64,000 nt of DNA from assembly GCF_040712315.1 (NCBI RefSeq), contig NC_134017.1:27015273-27079272 (forward strand), read 5' to 3'. The notes under the pieces are model-generated. The model was not told where the DNA came from and did not search any database. It saw nothing but the letters and a program-made list of their open reading frames with translations. Below are positions 11,979 through 23,075 of this stretch, in pieces. A program made the position numbers and the translations under genes. Origin of the DNA: Castanea sativa (Eukaryota; Streptophyta; Magnoliopsida; Fagales; Fagaceae). Position 1 is the stretch's first letter, and the number at the start of each line of letters is the position of its first letter.

Positions 11979-12341
11979 GGACTCTCAGTGATACTCAGAA
12001 ATCAAATGGTGGCTTTTAGGAATCTGGACCCTCTTCATTTGAACTCTTTGTAAGTCACCAATTCTTGCTCTTACAAATTTCTTTTTTTCTTTGGCACTCA
12101 TTATTGAACAGTACGGACATTAAGAACTTAATTGGACTTTTTGACTTTTGCTTATTACTATTGCTTTAAAAAAAAAATCTAATCCAATAATTTAATTTTA
12201 TTACTATTGCTTATTGTGTTTACCTTTATGATTATGATGTGGAGTAAGTAATTATGTCATTCTTGTATAGTATTTATACAAGAATGAGTAGTAATTAACT
12301 AATTATTTAAATTATTTTGTAGTCATATCTGATATAGTTTA

Positions 12342-12399
<58 letters not shown>

Positions 12400-12900
12400 T
12401 ATTTTACATTTAAAATCCTATTCAACCTCTTTTCTCACGGTTTTTGGGTAACATGTTGCAATGACTTTTAATATATTAAACTGGACTTTGGTCTTGATGG
12501 ATGTGTTGATGATACATATAAATTCTTATATCCTAGTTCAAGAAAGAATATTAGAGTCTGACACAAACTTATGATCTAGAACATGGCTCGCTGACTACTC
12601 AAAAGCTAGTAAACTATTGCCAGTAAACCAGCAAGGCGGACTCCACCAAGTTTACTTTTCCTGGTTTACTTTTCTTAGTTGTGTTGTAATAGCAGCTCAA
12701 GCAATTTTAGTGAAGGTTATCTACACTTTTGTCTTCATAACATCTACATGCCTTCAGATGTTTCTATAAGATGTTGCTATTAACCACTTCTTGAATATGT
12801 CATTTTCCTATCCCTTCAGTTTGTCCATCCATTTATTGTGATTTATTTTCCACTCTTAGCTGCCCTCAAGTGACTTCATGCTAAATGATGTTTACCTTTG
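11979..12900. other. Downstream flank of NLR copy 3, no gene
   Basis: AT-rich sequence with a (TA)n microsatellite at about 12344-12393. No ORF or RNA gene is supported. Confidence 0.6.
12344..12393. repeat. (TA)n microsatellite
   Basis: About 50 bases of perfect TA dinucleotides. Confidence 0.95.
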
Positions 12901-12916
12901 CTATCATCTTGTCTAG

Positions 12917-13490
12917 ATGTCAGGTTATGGGTTCCACTGTTTTGCGCCTGATTGGTTAGGATTTGGTATTAGTGACAAGCCACAGCCAGGATATGGTTTT
13001 GATTACACAGGTTTCTATATTTCGTTAATAAGATCATTACCATATAATATCTGTCTTGCTCTATAATGGTCATGATTCTAAATGTTTTATGTTTCCACTG
13101 TTACAGAAAAGGTAATCCATGAGGAATTTGATAAATTACTTGATGTGCTGGGGGTCAAATCTCCTCTTTTTCCTCGTTGTTCAGGTTTGAAAAATCTTGC
13201 AAAGGAAAATCCATAGCAATGGTATTTATGATGAACTGTAAACATTATATTATTTATGTTGTAGAACATACAAAGGTATCCTAAATTTTCAGAGTAATAT
13301 GCTGCTGGGGAAGACTTAGTAAACATCTAGTCAAGTCATGACTACAATGAAGGGGTTTCTTGTAGGTTCATTTGGATTAACATGGACCTTGAAGAACCCT
13401 AGCAAGATTTTGAAGCTTTCAATTTTAAACAGGCCGTTGACGGTTTCATATCCTATCCCTGGACTGTTTCAAAAGCTAAGGTTCAGTTCT
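12917..13490 (+). pseudogene. Alpha/beta-hydrolase family remnant
   Basis: Three exon-like pieces with introns kept. About 12924-13010 reads YGFHCFAPDWLGFGISDKP, the conserved strand and turn of plant alpha/beta hydrolases (epoxide hydrolase-like, often plastid-targeted). About 13107-13184 reads HEEFDKLLDVLGVKSP. About 13347-13484 reads GFLVGSFGLTWTLKNPSK and continues through LNRPLTVS. Borders AG/GT are present (acceptor at 13105-13106). Between pieces two and three the expected nucleophile-elbow segment (LVVQG type) is disrupted; the frame breaks after FPRC. N- and C-terminal halves are absent. The family is recognised with fair confidence but no substrate can be named. Confidence 0.72.
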
Positions 13491-13938
13491 TATATTAACC
13501 ATCAGTGGGATACTTATATTTCACTCATCATCTTGCTGACAGAACTAGCTATGTGAATTGCTTATATTATTGCTGAAATATAGGTAATAAGATATGTGAA
13601 AAGTATCCATGCTTTATAACTAAATTAATGATTAACATTCCTAAGTTATGGCTAGTTTAGATTCCAATTTGGTCAATAAACCTGTATTATTGCATATTTA
13701 AGATATTTGAAAACCTCCAATGCTTCTAGTCTATGTCAGATCCATATTTATCATGATAGTAAGACTTAAGAATAGGGGTTTCATTATTTTATCAAATAAT
13801 TTTATCTAGGCTTTGCCAAAGCTTAGTGCTTGAATACTTCTAATAAATGTTCCAGTTTCATGTTTGTATTGCTAAAATAAAGCATAAGCTGCGCCACCTC
13901 TGTTTTTTTTTAATATTTTCTAATTCCATGATGTGTCT

Positions 13939-16600
13939 TTATATGACAATGATATTGACATTATCAGCAGTCTTCCCGGCTGTCTCCTCTGCCACATTAT
14001 CACAAGCATTTTGTCAAGAAGGTTTGGGCCTCTCCAGACTCTCATCCCATCTGAGTCGTCCAATGTCCTGCTGTTGTCACTGTCAACTTGAATCAGGGCT
14101 CTGCTGTCAACACCTTGGATTTTCATCCATTGCAACAAACCTTGCTTCTTGGTAAGCTCTTGCCGCTGCTGCTGATACTTTTCAGCTTCAAATTTCTGTA
14201 CTGAGGTAGTCAAGGGGTAGTTGTTTTAGCTAAAATTTTGTTCTATTATATGTTTTATGTTCTATCAAATTCATCTGGAACGAGTTTTGGTGATATCACA
14301 ATTTGGGAAGTAGGTAAGAGGGAGAGGCTTGTTTCAAGAAACTTCAATGTTTGGGACATTGGAGGCTGTTCAATGGCCTTGCAAGTTTGACAAATATCTA
14401 CATAGACTAACACAACTTGTATATAAATTTTTAATTTGGAAAATATGCTCTAGGAAAATTTATGAGGCTAATAATCTCTATTTCACTTTATGATAGGCGT
14501 CGTTGGCCAATGATTATATGTAAACCATGTGATGTGGAGTCCTGATGGTGCCCTTTTTGGTATGTTACTTTGATGGGATTTATTTATTGATTTTTTAATT
14601 ATTAAGAAAGTGTGAATTCAATCATTTGACTGTTCTAATACTCTTCCTCATGTGTGGGTTCAACCATTGTTCTAAAACTTAAAACTTTCCATTTGAGGCA
14701 TTGCATATTCGAAAGATATAGTGCAGATATATTCCTATGATGGTGGTGATGATTTCCAGTACCATCTGGAGGTTTGTTTATATATAAATATATATATGTG
14801 TGTGTGTGTGGTGTCTACTCAGTACTCACACACACATGCGTGTGTACTTATATAGTTTTTTTTTTTTTGGTTAACAGGAAATTTGATTAAATATAGTTTT
14901 TCTTTTTATTGATTATTAAAGTATGACACTAACTGGTTTTTTTATCCCCTTTTGTTAATAATTGTGTATCTGCCATGAAATATTTTTTTCACATTGAACC
15001 TCATCTCAGTTAGGTTAATGATCTCTCCTTTTCACATCAAAACAGAAAACTATGCATCATAACTTGTGGAGAGGACAAGGCTGTTAAGGTTTATTTTACT
15101 TGGCACATTCTTTGGGTATGGAAACAACGTTCAACTGCGTTTGTGAAAGTTCGTTTCTGTGCAGGTGTGGAATGCTGTTGCTGGTACTAAGCTGTACACT
15201 TTTGTCGGGCATAAAGCACCAGTTTACTCCATATGCCCTCATAATAAGGAAAACCTTCATGTATGCGGTTGTTTTATTTGCACTTATGCTAATTGACAAT
15301 TTTTAAAAGCTTGTTTCTCATGCCTTAGCCAGAGTTTTAGGCTCAGGCTATTATTATTGGTTAAGTAGCTTCACCAAAATATTATGGTGCACTTATTTTA
15401 TACTAAGGGTATGCTTGCAGAGGGGGGTGGGGGTTCATGAATTAATCAGAACAAGGTTTTATCAAAAAGTGTTAAGAGGCAATAGATTTCTTCATTGCTT
15501 TTGTTTTGTCAAAAAGGCTTTCTTCTTTCCACCTGAAGTATTTTCCTTGCTTTCATTAATAACCCATATGGTAAATATATATTGCAATTTTCTTGGTACT
15601 AAAATGGCACCATTCAATTCTGTTTTCTTCCTGACAAATCTGAATTCTTTTGAAAAAAATGGGAAATATCAAGCTTAATTGTCACACCTTAAGGATAGGT
15701 TTGCCATTTGGTCGCCCTTCTTTTGCTGAGTGGATTTCGTATATTATTATTGAGAGTGACAGTGGCAGTGAAGCAGGATTCATGGTCTGGGCTGTCAAAT
15801 GGGAAATAAAAAGTTTTGCCACTGATCCAATAGTTTATTTCCTTCAAATTTTCACAATGATTGGGCGATTGCTCATGTTTCTTTTATTGTGTGTATACAA
15901 GGCTATTCATATGTGAGACTAGTAAAGGACAATCATACCTTGTGGAATTGGATGAACGTCCGGCGGCTATCAAGTGTGTATATCATGGTCTTTGGAAGCA
16001 GTTTGTGGGGGTTATGCCATTTGATACAATGTAGAATTGGTTCCTGGCTACCGGTGGTGCCTTCAAAATAAAATGTTGGGACATGGACGATGGTTATCTC
16101 TTGACAATTACCGCTCCACAGGGTGGATTACCGGTATTGCCCATGGAAGCCCTTTTCTTGACATGCTTGGTAGTATTTTGAAGAAGCTCTTATAATTAAT
16201 CAATCTTTACCATGAATATCTTTTAGGATGATCCTGGCATTTGATTTAACTAGGAAGGGATAATGCTTGTTGTATCAACAAGTGAGAATGGAATCAAAAT
16301 TCTTGCAAATGCTGATGGTGTACGGCTTCTGCATTCTATTGAAAATCAAGCTGTTGATAACTCCAGAGTGGCTTCTGCAGCTATTGCAAAGGTACTATCT
16401 TTTAAGTTTTATAGGTTCCGCAAATGTGTCCTTGCTTCTTAATTACATCGCTTATTTTTCAGGGACCAATAATCAGCACCTTAATTTGGTGATTCCTGTT
16501 CAACTACTGGAACAAGTACTTGATATTAGTTGAAGTCCACACAAACACTGAAGTTTTTGATTTTCCGATGAATATTCTTATCAAAATTTTCAGAAGAATG
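13939..16600 (+). pseudogene. F-box fragment joined to TOPLESS-related WD40 exons, copy A
   Basis: About 13945-14045 encodes an F-box start (IDIISSLPGCLLCHI) with an internal deletion relative to the copy at 38.3 kb. From about 14060 the sequence turns into exons of a TOPLESS/TPR corepressor in another frame: LNQGSAVNTLDFHPLQQTLL (to a donor near 14152), DITIWEVGKRERLVSRNF (about 14285-14390), AYSKDIVQIYSYDGGDD-like (about 14700-14775), CIITCGEDKAVK (about 15046-15090), WNAVAGTKLYTFVGHKAPVY (about 15165-15260), then the IKFWDMDD, QLAVSTSENGIKILANADG and SIENQAV equivalents to about 16395. Introns remain, so this is a DNA-level duplicate, not a retrocopy. Frames are broken repeatedly and the LisH/CTLH N-terminus is missing. 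Confidence 0.8.
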
Positions 16601-17961
16601 TTTCAGGAGCTAAAATTTTTTATTTACGTGTATGCATATGTTCTGTTGACATGTCTGAATCTGGAGGAAAAGATGCCTTCCCTGGAAGTTCTTGCTTAGG
16701 CCTAAAGCATGTCCATTATGTACATGTCTTCTCGTGTGCTTCTATCATTCGGTTTTTTTTTTTTTCGGTAGTCTTGAGATATTGTTAACAATGACAACTA
16801 TGTTACAGACTCAATCAGTTTTGAGTCTCTCTTATGTATCATTGCAACGGCATTCTGTGCTCTAATCAAAAAGGGAAAAGTGCTAAAAGAAGCAATTTGT
16901 CGGACTTTTGCTTCCCCCCAAAGAGTTGTATGACTGATTTTTCCTAAACGCTAATGCCAAAACCGGGCCCAAATCTGTGCATCCAGGTCCAAACCCAGGC
17001 CTAAATCTGTCCAATCCCTTTTTAGTTAGCCTTAGACATTATCATGAACACTTTGAGAGTGATGGTTGCTCGGTCAAATTTAGCTTAAAATTTCAGTCTC
17101 AATTGTGCATTCAACTTGGGAAATGAATGTGCATGTGCCTTTTAATCAAAGAAGGGGGAAAGGCCAGACCGATATATCTTTTTAGTGCTTGCAATCCAAT
17201 GGCAGAAGTTTTTAATCTGAAAGAATATATTTGGTCTTTAAATAGATGACATTAACTAAGACAAAAGATAGAAAATGAATATGAATAGAGTCTCACTGGG
17301 GTAAGATTTTTTTTCCCCAAGCTCCTATCTTAAACATGATGATTAAATAAAAGAAAAAAAAAATTCTATAATTAGAAATACATTATACACAAGTAAATTG
17401 ATACAAATACGAAGAAGTTGAGAGGAAGGAAAATCCTTTAGCAGCCAGACCATGGAAGTACTATAGGAAGAACTATATATCATTTATTAGACCTGCAAAA
17501 TGAACATTGTAGCATACCAAATTCTGGAATTAAAAAAATAAAAATAAAAACACTTAGGAATATTATCAAACAAGTGGTGCACATTTAACTAAAAGTTTAT
17601 GTAGTTATTTATTCCAAGTCAAAATTATGAACCAAATTTTGACAAACAGATTATGAAGAGATAAATATATGTCTACTCATGCTTATATAGAACACCATCT
17701 GATTTGTGCTGTAGAAAAGTAAGAGAAATGCAATCCTTTCAATCACATATTTCCTTCAATATGGAAATGTTTTGAATAATGCACAAATCTCCTCTTCATT
17801 TAGAAACTTTGTAAAAGTTAGCACTTAAACAACATGTGTTAGAGCAGATATACCACTCAATATAAAAGGGTGGTAGGTGTTGAGACTTGAGAGTTGAGAT
17901 TTGACCTTATATATATATATATATATTTTTTTTTAGATAGTATAATTGTATATTTTTGTTG
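16601..17961. other. AT-rich intergenic region, no gene
   Basis: Contains poly-T and poly-A runs and a short (TA)n at about 17910-17926. Nothing coding is recognised. Confidence 0.6.
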
Positions 17962-18175
17962 CTGATTTTTTTTTTTTTGCAGTGTATCCTCCAAGCTTTC
18001 AACCGGAGACTAATCACTGTTCACGCCGGGTGGGCCCACGAAGAGGTAAAGCGCTGGCCCAGGAAATTCTTTTCAAAGTGCAGATAGCAGGACTCAAACT
18101 AGGGAGCACACCTAGTCGAGCCCAGTACAAGCATCTTGAGACCGAGAGCCCAACCAACTCGGCCAACTCCCTGGG
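17962..18175 (-). mobile_element. tRNA-derived SINE with target-site duplication
   Basis: Read on the minus strand, the element begins ACCCAGGGAGTTGG. A pol III A box (TGGCCGAGTTGG, plus coordinates 18154-18165) exactly fits TGGCNNAGTNGG. A B-box-like AGTTTGAGTCC (18090-18100) follows 53 bases later. The element ends in a run of about 14 A. Both ends are flanked by the direct repeat TTTTTGTTG (plus strand 17953-17961 and 18176-18184). A/B boxes, A tail and flanking repeats together identify a SINE. The spurious ORFs here are not genes. Confidence 0.83.
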
Positions 18176-18410
18176 TTTTTGTTGTTGATAATTGTATAGT
18201 CTTTTCCACTCCTCTTCTTTTTACTTGTAAACAAAGAAAAAGTAGGAAAAAAAATTTGTTTGAAAAAAGTGCTATTGACATTGATGATGGCGTGGTTCAA
18301 TAGGAGTATAATAATATTAAATGCTAGCTTTCATTTTTAAAATGAAAAAAAATATTTTAATAATATAATTAAAGTAAACAAAGTTTAGTTACAAAATTAG
18401 TTGTACTTAA

Positions 18411-19735
18411 GAGTTTGTTTGGTTTGAGGGGTGGAACAATGAGAAGATAGAAAATAGTAAGAGGATGGAAAAGTGGGTGGATAGAAAAAATTTTAATTTT
18501 TCTCCTTTTTGTTTGGTTGGGAGTGGAAAAGTAGAGGGATGAAAAAATAAGTTTGAATAAATTTACTCATATACCATTGTTAAAGAATGATGTCCAATTA
18601 AAACAAAAGAGTGACAAATAACCACAAAAAAAAAGCAATCACCCAAGTTTATTAAAAAAATGAAAATCATGTCCAAAAAAAAAAAAAACAGTTCTAGTTA
18701 ATAAATAAAAAAAAAAAAAAAAACTATCACGCCCAACCCCTAGAAAATCAAAAGAAAAATAAAAGAGGCAACGTTACCACCAAAAAAAAAGAAAAAAGAA
18801 AAGAAAAGAAAGAGAGGCACCCTAGGCCCTATAAAATCAAAAGAAGAAAAGAAAAAAAAAAAAGACAACGCTACTACCCAAAAAAAAATAGCAATGTGGA
18901 TGCGAAGAAAAAATAAAATAAAAAGGAAACTGGACGAAGCCCATGTGCATAGGGATGACAATTTTGCCTTGCCCCTCCCCCGATTCGCCCCGTGTGGGTT
19001 TTCCCCACCCGTAAAGGTAATGGGGCGAGGATGGGGTAATATTTTAGCCACGCATCACAGGGCGGGGTGGGGATGGGTTTAAACTTTTTCGACCCATCCC
19101 ACTCCGCCCCCGCCCCGCTTGAATTACTAAGGGTTATAATTGTAAAATTTTCATACCCTAAAACCCTACTATTTAAATAACATATCAATATTAGCTTATT
19201 TTATTCTACCTAATGTGGTTTTCTGCTTTTATTTTGTTATGTATTATACTATGAGTTATTTTTTTTAAATTTTTTTTTATTTGTGATTGTCTTGTTAAAC
19301 GCTTGGATATATTATTCAATTTAAAAAAAAATTGATTTGATTTGATGGGATAAATTTAGTTGTAATTTTAAGTATATTTTTATTAATGAAATAGGTTTCA
19401 TTAAAAAAATTGTACTAATTATAAGGCAAATTAACAAAAAGTAAATTTTTACGGGGTGGGACGAGGCTTTACGGGGCCCCAAGGGGCGGGGATGGGGTGA
19501 GAAAATTTTCCCCATCATGCGGGGCGGGGAGGTGATGTGGCAAAACAAAACCATGCTGGGCGGGGACGAAGATCCCATTCTTCGGCCCCACCCCGCCCTA
19601 TTGCCATCCCTACATGTGCACGTGCACATGCACATAGACATTTTTTTCAATCAAGAAAAAAAAAACATTTTCACTCCATTTTCTATCCATTTTGGGGAGT
19701 AAACATTTTGGTGGGCTTAGGGAGAAAACAAACTC
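18411..19735. mobile_element. Non-autonomous DNA element inserted in the outer MITE
   Basis: It starts GAGTTTGTTT (18411-18420) and ends with the inverted AAACAAACTC (19726-19735). It splits a copy of the surrounding MITE terminus. The interior is poly-A rich without a transposase. Target duplication is not clear, so the class is open. Confidence 0.5.
18950..19612. mobile_element. hAT-type MITE with 8-base target duplication
   Basis: The ends are inverted: TAGGGATGACAATTTTGCC on the left, and on the right the complement of TAGGGATGGCAATAGGGCGG. Perfect 8-base flanks CATGTGCA lie at 18942-18949 and 19613-19620, the duplication length of hAT elements. The termini are GC-rich (CCCCGCCC-type) in an AT-rich host. 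It sits inside the 18411-19735 element. Confidence 0.9.
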
Positions 19736-20687
19736 ACCCTAAGGGTACAACCTTACTCAATATCATTAACATTACTACATATTTTGAAAATGACAAAGTT
19801 TAGCTACAAAATTAATTGTAACTTAAAGTTACAACTTTACTCACTAAAATTAACATTCCTACATATTTTGAAAATCTAACAATTGAATTGCATGTTCTTT
19901 AAACTCTTAATACATGAATCAAATTTTGTGTCAATAAGATATTATTTACTATATAATCTATAAGCTTATATTTTATGCATAATTTTAAACTACAAAAATT
20001 TACAATTTAAACAATTTATTAATGACATAACTATTGATCTTTAATTTCTTAGAAATTTTACAAGTATGAAGGATATAAGAAGAAAATGTAATCTAAAGGT
20101 CGATTTATCAAAATTCATCTTCAATCAAAAGATATTGAACAATGTTGTAGCATAAGGCTACAACCAATTTTGTAGTTAAACTTTATCCTTTTGAAAATCT
20201 AACTATTGGATTGCATGTTCTTTAATCTCTTAAAACACATGTCAAATTTTGTACTAATCAAATATTATTTACTATATAGTATATAAGCTGATATTTTATG
20301 CATAATTTTAAATTACAAAAATTTGCAATTCAAACAATATTATTAATGACATAGCTATTGATCTTTAATATTCTATAAATTTTACAAGTATGGAGGATAT
20401 AAGAAGAAAATGTAATCCAATGATGGATTTGTCAAAATTTTCTTCCAATAAAAAAAATATTGAGTAAGGTTGTAACTTTAGGGTACAAATAATTTTGTAG
20501 TAAAACTTTATCCAATTAAAATTAAACAATACAAAATAATAAACAAAAATAAATAACTAAAATTATTTCATGTTATATTGCGAAAACAATTATCTAAAAA
20601 AGTTATATTGTGAAAACACATTAAAGTTTTATTATATAGGATATGACATTAATATAAATAATTATAGACAAAAATACAAATGATATT

Positions 20688-21364
20688 TGCACGGGCCTCA
20701 CCCCCCGTCAAGCCCAATCGCCCTAAGACCCATGAAGACTAACTCTTATAAGAGTCCCACGCTGATTATACATGGTAACGCACATGCCGTCCAGGAGGTT
20801 TGAGCTCGGTGTGCCCAAAGCAGCCTGTGACGTGCCCTTGCTGAGCACAGAACTTACATGCGGGGTTGGTCCCAACGCCATTATCATTTTCTCCTTCCCG
20901 CCACCAAATATCCACTTAGATGAAACGGTATTGGACCTCCCTTCCATTGCCTAGGGCCTAGGGAATGCGCCTGCCGAGCATCAAACCCAGCGGCGGAGCC
21001 AGTTCCAATGCTACTCTCATTTCCTCCCACTCCCAACTAAACCCCCACTTATAGGTAATAGTATTGGACCCCTCCTTCCACCCACCAGGAGAATAATCAT
21101 GACCGTTCCACTAAGCTTGGCTATAAATAGGCAGAGAAGATTCAGTTGAGGGGGTTGGCAATTTCAGAGGGAAAGACTAGAGAGAGCAATATCAATTCTC
21201 CTCAAGGAAGAAAGGAAAGAGTTAGTGGGAAAAGAGGGGAGACTCAGTGAACGGGGTAGCCGAGTATAGCATCGTCCATGGTAGGAAATCCACAAGCCCA
21301 CTATACAAATAGATTGTGAGCCCAAACTCCTTCGAGGCCCAGCAGCTTTACCTTGGGTTGCACA
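20688..21364 (+). repeat. 5' LTR
   Basis: 677 bases. It contains CTATAAATAGG (21121-21131) as a TATA box for the element's transcript. Against the 3' LTR I count about 36 substitutions, mostly transitions, and one 7-base tandem gain (GCCTAGG near 20955). Confidence 0.95.
21121..21131 (+). promoter_or_regulatory. TATA box in gypsy 5' LTR
   Basis: CTATAAATAGG fits the plant TATA consensus and is kept in the 3' LTR (about 31087-31097). Confidence 0.75.
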
Positions 21365-21365
21365 A

Positions 21366-21384
21366 TTGGCGCTGTCTGTGGGAA
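21366..21384 (+). promoter_or_regulatory. Primer-binding site
   Basis: TTGGCGCTGTCTGTGGGA follows the 5' LTR after one or two bases, the usual place for tRNA priming. The tRNA species is not assigned. Confidence 0.8.
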
Positions 21385-21426
21385 TCTCCTACGTAGCTGT
21401 GGTGTTATCTTGGCACGCTAGTAAGG

Positions 21427-23062
21427 ATGTCTAGAAGCGGACAGAGAAGCCATGCAGAGAGCATCACTGGAGGGTTGTCACGGGGGTCTACGTGGCGAGA
21501 AAGGAGGCAAAAATGGCAGGAGGACAGAAGGCATAGGAGGTAGAAGAGTCTGGGCCCGGAGAAGGGTCGTATCAAACCCTCCGGACAGTGTCTGACGCCT
21601 CGGGCTGCAGCCGCCTTGACAGAGGAGACCAGGAGCTTGAACAGAGGGACCAAGAGCTCGAGCGCCTGCGCAGGGCAGTCAGGGATTTGGAGTTGCAAGT
21701 AAGAGGCCGACGCAGGAGAAGGGACTAGGGAGAACGAAGGGAAAGGTCAGTAAGTGTGGGTAATCGCCGTGAGGCAGGATCTCATTAGTCCAGGTCTTGT
21801 AGACACAACGATCGCTTGTAGGAGTATGTGGACCGTGAATCGACTTCCCCCGACGCGGAGCGACCACGTAACGCGGCCTTGGATACCATGAGCCGAGCAT
21901 TGCGTCAAGCTGCCCGGTCTCCATTCTCTAGAGATATCGAGAGCGCGCCTATGCCGAGCCGGTTTGCACGCCCATCATTCAATTCCTACACTGGGAAGAC
22001 AGACCCGATGGAACATGTAAGTCACTATATTCAGATGATGTCCTTACACTCCCATAACGACGCATTGATGTGTAAGGTTTTCCCCTCAAGCCTTGGGCTC
22101 ACTGCTTTGAGGTGGTTCAACGGGTTGAAGAAAGGCTCGATCCATAGTTTTTCAGAACTAATCCAGGAGTTCGGAGTGTGGTTCATGACTTGCAGCCAGG
22201 TGCCGCAGCCCGTGGACGCATTGCTATCAATGAAGATGGGGGCTGGAGAAACCCTTCGCAACTACGCCAGTCGGTACTAGGAGTTGTACAACGAGATTGG
22301 CGGGGGTAATGAAAAGATCGCGGCGAGCACCTTTTAGATGGGCCTACCCAAAGAATCTGGGCTGAAAGAATCGTTGACCTTAAAGCCTCTCGAGGATATG
22401 AGGCAGTTGATGAGGCGTATCGAAGAGTACAAGCGCTTAGAAGATGATCGGCTGCAATCCAAAGGGAAGGAGCCGATAATCAATTATCCTCGGAACAACG
22501 GCTTCAACCCCAAACACAGGAAGGATTTAAGAATTCAAGAGCCCGGCCCAACCGTTGGGGGAGTCAGCGCGACGTCCAAGGAGCCCATACACCGCATCAT
22601 TGATAGGATAAAAAATGAGCCGTATTTTAAACTGCCGAACAGGATGGCGGGCGACCCGTCAAGGAGAAACCGAAATTTGTATTGCTCCTATCACAGGGAT
22701 AAAGGGCACACCACCGAGCAGTGTAGGGTGTTGAAAGATCACCTGGAACAGTTGGTGAAGGCAGGGCATTTGAAAGAGTTTCTGGTGGAGACAGGGAATC
22801 AGGAGACCAGACAGGTTGACCGGCTGCGTCGAAACCCCCTCCCACCCCCTTTGGGAGTGATAGAGGTCATCCATGCAGCTCCGAGGGCAATTAAAGCACC
22901 CACAACAAAAGGGGTGTTGACCGTGGTGTCAGTGGAAGGAGGGGCGAGCAAACAACCCCCGGGTAAGAAGCCGAGGTACAGTAGACAACCCATCGAGTTC
23001 GACGATGACGACCTGGAAGGTACTACTCAGCCCCACCACGATGCTTTAATAGTCACGGCCTG
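21427..23062 (+). pseudogene. Gypsy gag polyprotein, interrupted
   Basis: It opens MSRSGQRSHAES, then a charged coiled-coil (DQELEQRDQELERLRRAV at about 21628-21700, reached after a frameshift). The retrotransposon gag domain follows (FNSYTGKTDPMEHVSHY, FPSSLGLTALRWFNGLKKG). The C-terminal nucleic-acid-binding knuckle is an unusual CSYHRDKGHTTEQC. Stops: TAG at 22278-22280 (Trp in the sister element at 59.3 kb) and TAG at 22336-22338, then TGA at 23061-23063 before protease. Gag would form the virus-like particle in the cytoplasm. Confidence 0.88.
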
Positions 23063-23075
23063 AATAAGGGGATTT

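Larger units (their letters stand above)
18376..20513. repeat. Nested MITE complex (outer AT-rich family)
   Basis: The outer family has an end reading AAGTTTAGCTACAAAATTA. A split copy of that end lies at 18376-18410 and 19736-19790. A second end starts at 19793, followed by two tandem bodies, 19866-20188 and 20189-20513, about 323 bases apart and clearly alike (shared TTTTGAAAATCTAAC and TTTATGCATAATTTTAAA). Each body ends with the inverted terminus (AATTTTGTAGT.AAACTTTATCC). No coding capacity. Confidence 0.7.

Noticed and set aside
18740..19803. Proline-rich and cysteine-rich ORFs
   Set aside because: They translate the GC-rich ends of the hAT MITE and surrounding poly-A tracts.
20723..20954. 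Paired small ORFs repeated at 30695-30926
   Set aside because: They lie at the same offset in the two LTRs and change with LTR decay.
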